The notes beneath the pieces were generated by a model that saw nothing but the letters and a program-made list of their open reading frames with translations, was not told the origin of the DNA and made no database searches. The translations under genes were made by a program, and so were the position numbers. Below are positions 1-4,852 of a stretch of 12,648 nt of DNA, piece after piece (within the stretch, counting starts at the first letter, position 1; each line of letters opens with the position of its first letter). This stretch comes from Candidatus Vogelbacteria bacterium CG22_combo_CG10-13_8_21_14_all_37_9 (lineage in GTDB: Bacteria > Patescibacteriota > Minisyncoccia > Phycocordibacterales > XYD1-FULL-46-19), in contig PCSX01000033.1 of the NCBI GenBank assembly GCA_002772495.1, forward strand, positions 1 through 12,648, read 5' to 3'.

Positions 1-1739
1 TTATTATTATTATTATAATTTATTTCGGCATAAGTTCTAATACTAGTTAAATTAGCTCTAAAGGTGCTCAATTTATCGTTTGCTATTGAAGTTCCATTAT
101 TCTTGTTAAAATCATTAATTATCTTTTCGATCGGAATCGATTCAGCGGGGGCTTTGATCTCGATCGATTGATTAATGTTATTAATTATTAACTTGAAAGT
201 AACCATTATTTGTTTACCTGCTAGTTGAGTGGCAGTATCTGGTGGAACGACCCTTATCGAGTTTTGAATTATAACTGGGAAACCATCTTCGTCGGTCCAG
301 AGTGTCAAATTAGTATTCTTGTCAAAATAATCAAAAGTCTCGCCAAAATCTTTAGATTGGAGGTAATTTATTAAACCTTGATCTACTATTAAATTTTGAT
401 AATCTGAAAAATTCTGGTCCCTACTTAGCTCTTGTTGGAGTCGAATATAGAACGGCAGAATAGCTTCTCGTTTTAATCTCAGGTCGTATTTAATTAACCG
501 TTTTCCGTCGACTGTTTCAAGATGAGGTTTTGTTTTAAAAGTAATCACTTTTTCAGCATCAGCAATGGTGACTAACTTTTTGGTGAATTGGATAAATTTT
601 TCTCGATTTTCTTGGTATTTTTTCTCAACATCAGGAATAGAGTTTGTCAGACTAGATAGAGTGGAAGAGGTTTTTTTTGTGGTTTCAACACTAGCCTTAG
701 AAGAAATTTTTACCCACTTACCTTTAATAGAAGCTAAGTCTCCAAATAAAAATAAACTCGGAATATTGTTGATTCTAAAATAATAATCTTCCTCTTTTTT
801 TAGAGTTTCAGCATTTATTTTATAGGTTAGATCACCAAAATCTCCTTCAGCGTCTAAATTGAATGTCCAATCAGCCTCTCCAGCCGGTTTTAATTGGGAG
901 GACGCGCTAAACGAGGTTTTTACATTAACATCTGGAGGAAGAGATTTCATTGATTCACTCATTTTAGTCAAAAAAGGTTTAGGTGGTTCAGCAGACATTG
1001 ATAAATAGGAATAGCTGTCTCTGGTAAATGATACTTTCTTCCCAGATATAATTGTTGTTGTGGCAACATATTTATTTTTTTTGATGATATTTATGGCATC
1101 ATCAGTCTCAAAATTTACGGTCAAAATAAAATTTTTACCACTAGCACTAGCCATATACTCATAATCGTTTTTGGTAGTAGAATCGGTTATCGATCTAGAG
1201 CTACCAAAGGATCTACTTTTATTGCTAGTAAATAAATTTTTGATATTGGTCGGATAAGGTTTAGTAATTGGAGCGGGAGAATTAATAAAATGATAAGTGC
1301 TATAGTTACTTAAATTATTAAGAGTTGAGATAATCGCTGAAACATCTTTTAGTCGCTTGGAATCATTTATGTAGGATTGTCTCAATTCCGGAGTATCTTG
1401 AATGGTTGAGACAAAGGGACGAGCATCTTGATCTCTTGGTGTGACATTTAAGGCGCCAGAAACTGTATATGAAGCAGAATTAATCTGGCCAATTTTTGTC
1501 AGTAAGCTGGATGAGAAATTATCTTCAGAATAAGTATTTATAGTAAAAGGCCAAATTTTTTGGAAATAAGCATAACCCAAACCGACGAGTATTAAGACTA
1601 TGATGATTAAAATTATCCAAGCTACAATTTTTGAAAAACTAGACTTAGGTGGAATTGGAACTTGAGAGGGGATTGACGGCTGAAAGGGAGTACTTATTGA
1701 TGAGTTAATTGAACTAAATTTTGTTTGATTTGATTCCAT
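1..1739 (-). CDS. Membrane-anchored surface protein with pilin-like segment, 3' end cut off by window edge
   Basis: I read an open frame of 579 codons from ATG (1739-1737) to the left edge, with no stop. About 37 polar, Ser/Pro-rich residues precede one strongly hydrophobic segment at about residues 38-58, with no lipobox. This suggests an N-in single-pass anchor with the rest outside the cytoplasm. The long extracytoplasmic part is rich in Ser, Thr, Asn and Lys and in alternating hydrophobic strands. Two stretches (about residues 280-350 and 400-560) read like the beta-rich LppX/LprG- or LolA-like lipoprotein domains common in Patescibacteria; this is a resemblance by eye, not a search. The last visible residues (LTSIRTYAEINYNN) resemble the 'I-x-x-A-L-E-x-Y-Y-N-D-N' segment of type IV pilin-like proteins, so a pilin-type C-terminal domain may continue outside the window. 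The start lacks a Shine-Dalgarno sequence, but a promoter lies just upstream. The exact function is unknown. Confidence 0.75.
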   Translation of the reverse strand, partial: MESNQTKFSSINSSISTPFQPSIPSQVPIPPKSSFSKIVAWIILIIIVLILVGLGYAYFQKIWPFTINTYSEDNFSSSLLTKIGQINSASYTVSGALNVTPRDQDARPFVSTIQDTPELRQSYINDSKRLKDVSAIISTLNNLSNYSTYHFINSPAPITKPYPTNIKNLFTSNKSRSFGSSRSITDSTTKNDYEYMASASGKNFILTVNFETDDAINIIKKNKYVATTTIISGKKVSFTRDSYSYLSMSAEPPKPFLTKMSESMKSLPPDVNVKTSFSASSQLKPAGEADWTFNLDAEGDFGDLTYKINAETLKKEEDYYFRINNIPSLFLFGDLASIKGKWVKISSKASVETTKKTSSTLSSLTNSIPDVEKKYQENREKFIQFTKKLVTIADAEKVITFKTKPHLETVDGKRLIKYDLRLKREAILPFYIRLQQELSRDQNFSDYQNLIVDQGLINYLQSKDFGETFDYFDKNTNLTLWTDEDGFPVIIQNSIRVVPPDTATQLAGKQIMVTFKLIINNINQSIEIKAPAESIPIEKIINDFNKNNGTSIANDKLSTFRANLTSIRTYAEINYNNNN

Positions 1740-1766
1740 ATTATTTATGTTAAAAATTACATTATT

Positions 1767-1791
1767 ATTATAACATAAGACCAAGTGTAAA
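1767..1791 (-). promoter_or_regulatory. Extended -10 promoter for the surface protein gene
   Basis: On the minus strand TATAAT (1772-1767) is preceded by TG plus one base, a perfect extended -10 element. TTTACA (1791-1786) lies upstream with only a 13-bp spacer, too short for a normal -35, so the extended -10 probably carries recognition. The predicted start near 1760 gives a leader of about 20 bases with no Shine-Dalgarno sequence. Confidence 0.55.
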
Positions 1792-1812
1792 CTTACCACT
1801 AAAGTGATTTTG

Positions 1813-1829
1813 AGTATAAAAAATATACT
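1813..1829. repeat. Small inverted repeat AGTATA-5-TATACT
   Basis: This is a perfect 6-bp inverted repeat around five A residues, between the RNase R gene and the surface-protein promoter. A second pairing is possible between CTAAAGT (1799-1805) and ACTTTAG (1827-1833). It could be an operator or part of the 3' end of the RNase R transcript; nothing in the sequence decides between these. Confidence 0.35.
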
Positions 1830-1839
1830 TTAGATTTTT

Positions 1840-1860
1840 CGCCATCAACCAGCTGGCGGA
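1840..1860. repeat. GC-rich hairpin of the CCAGCYGGCGGA family
   Basis: CGCCA (1840-1844) pairs with TGGCG (1854-1858) over a 9-base loop, in otherwise very AT-rich DNA. The right half, CCAGCTGGCGGA, closely matches the hairpin at 5129-5144 inside trmD, so it may be a degenerate copy of a dispersed repeat. A T-rich tract follows only on the plus strand, where no gene ends, so a role as terminator for the minus-strand RNase R gene is doubtful. Confidence 0.4.
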
Positions 1861-1953
1861 TTTTATTTTTAATCTTTTTATCTTAAATTTTTAATTTTTA
1901 ACTTTTAATTTTAATTTTTATCTTTAATTTTTAATTTTAAATTTTTAATTTTA
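1861..1953. repeat. G-free AT-rich degenerate tandem repeat
   Basis: The block is built almost only of T and A with a few C, and has no G on the plus strand. It reads as imperfect repeats of T(4-5)AA with a period of about 6-8 bases and ends in the TAA stop of the RNase R gene. It lies at the 3' side of that gene, and no coding signal is seen in it. Confidence 0.6.
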
Positions 1954-3498
1954 GATTTTTACGATCTCCCAATCAATCAAGCCTCGTTCCGGAATGGTTT
2001 TTTTAACTTTGACCGTCACTTTGTCACCGAGGCGGAAATGAGTTTTAGTAGTTTGACCCACGAGAGAAAAAGCTTTGGCTTGAAAATCAAAACGTTCGTT
2101 GCCGATTTTACTGATATGGACTAAACCTTCGGCGCAGGTTTCCACATCTTCAATAAAGAGACCAAAGTCAGTGACACCAGAAATAATACCCATTCGAATC
2201 TCGCCAATTTTGCTAGTGAAAAATTCAGCTTGTTTTAGTTTGATCGAGGATCGTTCGGCTTCCATAGCTACTCGTTCCATGGTGGTGGAATGAATAACCT
2301 GTTGGCCATAATGTTCGAGTTCTTCAGCGCTGGGGTGTTTACCATCAAGATATAAAGCTAATAAGCGATGAACTAAGAGGTCGGGGTAGCGACGAATAGG
2401 AGAAGTAAAATGAGTGTAGTGAGGAAAGGCTAAGCCATAATGCCCAATGTTATCGAGCGAGTAAATCGCTTTGGCCATGGTTTGAATAGTGGCTCGACTA
2501 ATGATATTTTCTTCGGGAGTATTTTGCGCCGAGGCCAATAATTTTTTCAAACCAACGGTAGTAACTTTTTTATTTTCTAATTTGAGTTCATAACCCAAGG
2601 GTTTAAGGAAATCAATTAAGCTTAATATTTTTTCTGAGTCTGGTTCGTCGTGAATTCGATAGACAAAATGACCGGGTTGATTTTTATTAAATTTGGAGGC
2701 AAATTCGGCCACTCGACGATTAGCTAAAAGCATAAAATCTTCGACTAATTTATGAGAGCGAGTGAATTGTTTTTTAGCGACATTGATCGGCTTACCAGTT
2801 TCATCAAGGGTAAATTCAACTTCGCGATCAGAAAAAGTTAGAGCCCCATCAGCTATCTTTTGAGCGTCGAGTTTAATGGCTAATTTATCAATCGTTTTTA
2901 ATTCTTGAGCATAATCACCAGTGCCGGATTCGAGAATACGTTCGACTTCCTCGTAAGTAAAACGACGTTTGGAACGAATAATTCCTCGGCCAAACCATTC
3001 GTGATGAATTTTAGCTTGATCATCCATTTCAAAAACGGCCGAAAAAGATAAGCGATCTTGATCAGGCATCAGAGAACAAAGATTGTTAGATAAAACTTCC
3101 GGCAACATGGGGATTGTTTTACCGACAATATAGACCGAGGTCCCACGATGAGCCGCTTCTTTATCGAGAGCCGTATTTTCGCGAACATAAAAACTAACAT
3201 CAGCAATATGAACGCCGATTTCGTAATGGCCATTAGCTAAAATTTGAAAAGAAATAGCATCGTCAAAATCTTGAGCTCGCAGGGGATCAATAGTGAGAGT
3301 TAAAATTGGTCGAAAATCTCGCCGAATTTTTCCTTCGCTGACCCAGATATCTTTAGATTTCTTGGACCATTGTTCGGCTTCGGCGACAACTTCAGAAGGG
3401 AAATTGGCTTTGGGCACTGGTGGCAAGATCGGTTTAACCGGTTTTAATAATATTGGCTTGTTGACGGATCGTCGGCCGGAGCGCTTTTTCGGAGGCAT
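1951..3498 (-). CDS. rnr: RNase R/RNase II family 3'-5' exoribonuclease, short form (RNB + S1)
   Basis: This is a hydrolytic, processive 3'-5' exoribonuclease that degrades mRNA and structured RNA in the cytoplasm. From the chosen start it has about 515 residues: a basic, proline-rich tail (1-40), an RNB catalytic domain (about 60-385) and a C-terminal S1 RNA-binding domain (about 431-514, with GIISGVTDFGLFI). The metal-binding motif TIDPLRAQDFDDAI carries the family aspartates at 71, 77, 79 and 80, and HFTSPIRRYPDLL (363-375) is the second signature. E. coli RNase R is about 810 residues; the N-terminal helix-turn-helix and two cold-shock domains are missing here. An ATG at 3570 would add 24 residues, but I prefer 3498 because a strong promoter lies between the two and a transcript from it cannot contain the upstream ATG. 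No Shine-Dalgarno sequence precedes either start. The gene diverges from rpsP. Confidence 0.92.
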   Translation of the reverse strand: MPPKKRSGRRSVNKPILLKPVKPILPPVPKANFPSEVVAEAEQWSKKSKDIWVSEGKIRRDFRPILTLTIDPLRAQDFDDAISFQILANGHYEIGVHIADVSFYVRENTALDKEAAHRGTSVYIVGKTIPMLPEVLSNNLCSLMPDQDRLSFSAVFEMDDQAKIHHEWFGRGIIRSKRRFTYEEVERILESGTGDYAQELKTIDKLAIKLDAQKIADGALTFSDREVEFTLDETGKPINVAKKQFTRSHKLVEDFMLLANRRVAEFASKFNKNQPGHFVYRIHDEPDSEKILSLIDFLKPLGYELKLENKKVTTVGLKKLLASAQNTPEENIISRATIQTMAKAIYSLDNIGHYGLAFPHYTHFTSPIRRYPDLLVHRLLALYLDGKHPSAEELEHYGQQVIHSTTMERVAMEAERSSIKLKQAEFFTSKIGEIRMGIISGVTDFGLFIEDVETCAEGLVHISKIGNERFDFQAKAFSLVGQTTKTHFRLGDKVTVKVKKTIPERGLIDWEIVKI

Positions 3499-3510
3499 AT
3501 AAGTAAGTTG

Positions 3511-3538
3511 ATTATAGCACAGTTTTTTAATTTGTCTT
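3511..3538 (-). promoter_or_regulatory. Promoter of the RNase R gene, predicted leaderless mRNA
   Basis: On the minus strand AAGACA (3538-3533, 4 of 6 to consensus) is followed by a 16-bp spacer and TATAAT (3516-3511), with TG one base upstream of the -10. Initiation about 7 bases downstream would fall near 3504, only about 6 bases before the ATG at 3498. This supports that start codon over the ATG at 3570. Confidence 0.65.
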
Positions 3539-3558
3539 GATTTAACTCTAAAATAGAT

Positions 3559-3587
3559 TTGACCAGACATCTTAATTTTGTTAGTAT
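3559..3587 (+). promoter_or_regulatory. Promoter of rpsP, predicted leaderless mRNA
   Basis: TTGACC (3559-3564, 5 of 6) is followed by a 17-bp spacer and TAGTAT (3582-3587), with TG one base upstream of the -10. Initiation near 3594 would leave about 3 bases before the ATG at 3597. No Shine-Dalgarno sequence is present. The element lies back to back with the RNase R promoter, with 20 bp between the two -35 boxes. Confidence 0.6.
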
Positions 3588-3596
3588 CAGTCCCGT

Positions 3597-4124
3597 ATGT
3601 TAATGATTCGTTTACAACGGGTTGGTCGTAAAAATGACCCCTCTTTCCGAGTCCTCGTGACTGATTCTAAAAATTCCACTAAAAGTGGTAAGTTTTTGGA
3701 AGTCTTGGGAGTTTATGATCCACGCAAGCAATCTAGTAAAGTTCAACTTAATGCCGAACGGATTAATTACTGGCTGTCGATGGGGGCAAAGACGTCTGAT
3801 ACAATTCATAATCTATTAGTGTCTAAAAAGATTATTTCTGGCACGAAAATTAATGTCGTTCTAGCCAAACCAGCTAAAGTGGAAACCCCGGCTGAACCAG
3901 CTGAAACCTCGACTGAATCAACTGAAAAAAAATCAGAAACTACCGTTGAAGAAAGTTCCTCTGAAGAGCCAGCTACTGAGTCTTCTGTTTCAGAAGAAGA
4001 AAAAAAGGAAGAAAAAGAATCCGAAGCTCCAACTGTGACTGAAGAAGTTGTTATCGAAACACCGGTTGAGGAAGTGATAGCTGAAACACCGATTGAAGAA
4101 AATACTGAAGAAATTAAAGCTTAA
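3597..4124 (+). CDS. rpsP: 30S ribosomal protein S16 with long acidic C-terminal tail
   Basis: S16 is a small-subunit protein that binds 16S rRNA and is needed for 30S assembly. Residues 3-80 match the family: MIRLQRVGRKNDPSFRVLV at the N-terminus, then SGKFLEVLGVYDP and a helix with INYWLSMGAKTSDTI. Usual S16 proteins have about 80-90 residues; this one has 175. The extra 85 or so residues are low-complexity, about one third Glu with no Asp, and rich in Ser, Thr, Pro and Val, with a near-repeat at the end (IETPVEEV / AETPIEEN). The tail is probably disordered and may shield the protein or bind basic partners; that is inference. The start could be the ATG at 3597 or the one at 3603; the first fits the promoter spacing. 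The gene is followed by a strong terminator, so it is probably transcribed alone. Confidence 0.95.
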   Translation: MLMIRLQRVGRKNDPSFRVLVTDSKNSTKSGKFLEVLGVYDPRKQSSKVQLNAERINYWLSMGAKTSDTIHNLLVSKKIISGTKINVVLAKPAKVETPAEPAETSTESTEKKSETTVEESSSEEPATESSVSEEEKKEEKESEAPTVTEEVVIETPVEEVIAETPIEENTEEIKA

Positions 4125-4126
4125 GT

Positions 4127-4133
4127 AAGGAGG
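4127..4133 (+). promoter_or_regulatory. Orphan Shine-Dalgarno sequence AAGGAGG
   Basis: A perfect AAGGAGG lies 3 bases after the rpsP stop, yet no ATG, GTG or TTG follows within normal distance; the next element is the terminator stem. It is the only strong Shine-Dalgarno sequence I see beside any gene in this window. It may be the former ribosome binding site of the downstream KH gene, now 274 bases away. Confidence 0.5.
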
Positions 4134-4153
4134 ATAGAAATAAACATTTTCAC

Positions 4154-4193
4154 CCCGCCCTGTCCTTTTTTAGGACAGGGCGGGTTTGTTTGT
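4154..4193 (+). terminator. Intrinsic terminator of rpsP
   Basis: A perfect GC-rich stem of 12 bp (4154-4165 with 4173-4184), 13 bp if T4166-A4172 pairs, is closed by a T-rich loop and followed by TTTGTTTGT. It begins 29 bases after the rpsP stop and should end that transcript efficiently. Confidence 0.9.
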
Positions 4194-4205
4194 AATCTAA
4201 ATTAT

Positions 4206-4249
4206 CGATTATCACAAACTTGCGCGGCCGCGCAAGTTTGTGATAATCG
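4206..4249. repeat. Perfect 44-bp palindrome, no loop
   Basis: The two 22-base halves are exact reverse complements with no spacer, meeting at GCGGCCGC. The outer parts are AT-rich (CGATTATCACAAACTT) and the core is pure GC. As RNA it would fold into a long hairpin, and as DNA it could extrude as a cruciform. No T tract follows directly, so it is not a typical terminator. It is probably a dispersed palindromic element, or possibly a binding site. Confidence 0.85.
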
Positions 4250-4278
4250 GGGAAATAGCTGGTTTTTTGATTGTTCTT

Positions 4279-4324
4279 TCAAAGCCCGCCCCGCCATCGC
4301 TAGCGATGGCGGGGCGGGCTTTGA
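4279..4324. repeat. Perfect 46-bp GC-rich palindrome
   Basis: The two 23-base halves are exact reverse complements meeting at GCTAGC; the arms hold an almost pure G/C block ending in CTTTGA. Outside it, AGCTGG (4257-4262) and CCAGCT (4328-4333) could form a further imperfect outer stem. Its right end supplies the first four bases of the TTGACA box of the next promoter. Confidence 0.85.
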
Positions 4325-4349
4325 CATCCAGCTTGGATTCGTCTAAGAT
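4321..4349 (+). promoter_or_regulatory. Promoter of the KH-domain gene, -35 partly from the palindrome
   Basis: TTGACA (4321-4326) is a perfect -35 box, followed by a 17-bp spacer and TAAGAT (4344-4349, 4 of 6). Initiation near 4356 gives a leader of about 50 bases. A 6-bp inverted repeat (GCTTGG 4331-4336 with CCAAGC 4354-4359) brackets the -10 and could serve as an operator. Confidence 0.55.
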
Positions 4350-4406
4350 GAGCCCAAGCGAGGTCGAGAAGTCATTAGTAATTTCTTTGTCATTTCCCTT
4401 AAAAAG

Positions 4407-4730
4407 ATGTCAGATATACAAAAAGATCAAGAGTTTCTTGAATATGTAGTAAAGACTTTGGTTGATAATCCGCAAGATGTAAAAGTAGATCGGAAAGTGG
4501 ATGAAATGGGTGTATTGATTACACTTGATGTTAGTCCGCTTGATATGGGCAAAGTCATTGGCCGTCAAGGCAATACTGCCAAGGCGATCCGGACTCTGTT
4601 GCGAGTGGTGGGTATGAAAAATAATGCCCGGGTTAATCTAAAGATTAACGAACCGGAAGGTAGCACTAGACAGCCGTCAACCAGCGCGACTGAAAGCGTT
4701 GATCAAGCTATGGCTGATCTGAAGTTCTAA
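4407..4730 (+). CDS. khpA: KH-domain RNA-binding protein, KhpA (YlqC) family
   Basis: This is a small cytoplasmic RNA-binding protein. In Firmicutes KhpA works with KhpB (EloR/Jag) in post-transcriptional control. The single KH domain spans about residues 8-82, with the RNA-binding GxxG loop as GRQG (52-55) in KVIGRQGNTAKAIRTLLR, and ends with KNNARVNLKI. Typical members have about 75-80 residues; this one has 107, the extra being a Ser/Thr/Pro-containing tail (EGSTRQPSTSATESVDQ). The position between rpsP and trmD is the classical KhpA place. The start has only a weak purine stretch (AAAAAG directly before ATG) and no real Shine-Dalgarno sequence. The gene has its own promoter and its own terminator, so it is not simply co-transcribed with its neighbours. 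Confidence 0.9.
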   Translation: MSDIQKDQEFLEYVVKTLVDNPQDVKVDRKVDEMGVLITLDVSPLDMGKVIGRQGNTAKAIRTLLRVVGMKNNARVNLKINEPEGSTRQPSTSATESVDQAMADLKF

Positions 4731-4739
4731 AATAATGCG

Positions 4740-4761
4740 GGACTAGACGCGGACTAGACGT
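4740..4761 (+). repeat. Tandem 11-mer repeat GGACTAGACGY, two copies
   Basis: GGACTAGACGC is followed at once by GGACTAGACGT, directly after the KH gene. The same unit recurs, less perfectly, in the last codons of trmD (5568-5603). This marks a short dispersed repeat family. Confidence 0.7.
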
Positions 4762-4785
4762 AGATAGAACGAAAATGAAATTAAT

Positions 4786-4826
4786 AAAAGAAAAGCGTGG
4801 CTCTAATAAAGTCGCGCTTTTCTTTT
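4786..4826 (+). terminator. Terminator between the KH gene and trmD
   Basis: AAAAGAAAAGCG (4786-4797) pairs perfectly with CGCTTTTCTTTT (4815-4826). With G-U pairs the stem extends inward to 4801/4811 and leaves a 9-base loop. The T-rich tract is part of the stem and the A-rich arm mirrors it, so the element could stop transcription from either side. It ends 26 bases before trmD. Confidence 0.8.
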
Positions 4827-4852
4827 GACTCAAAACCCGCTAAGCTTGATTT

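Noticed and set aside
565..783. A 72-codon plus-strand open frame inside the surface protein gene
   Set aside because: It is antisense to a long, well-formed minus-strand frame and is a typical shadow frame.
1840..1870. Terminator for the RNase R gene
   Set aside because: On the minus strand the hairpin is followed by A residues, not T; the T tract lies on the plus-strand side, where no gene ends.
3499..3570. Longer RNase R start at the ATG at 3570
   Set aside because: The added 24 residues do not resemble the family, and the segment contains the -35 and extended -10 of the likely promoter.
4207..4407. A minus-strand open stretch opposite the KH promoter region (about 66 codons)
   Set aside because: It starts after an in-frame TGA, has no ATG near its beginning, and its end is made of palindrome sequence. 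It looks protein-like in part, but I cannot support a gene.
4240..4449. A 69-codon plus-strand open frame across the palindromes and the KH start
   Set aside because: It runs through the 46-bp palindrome and overlaps the first codons of the KH gene in another frame. It has no Shine-Dalgarno sequence and no recognisable domain.
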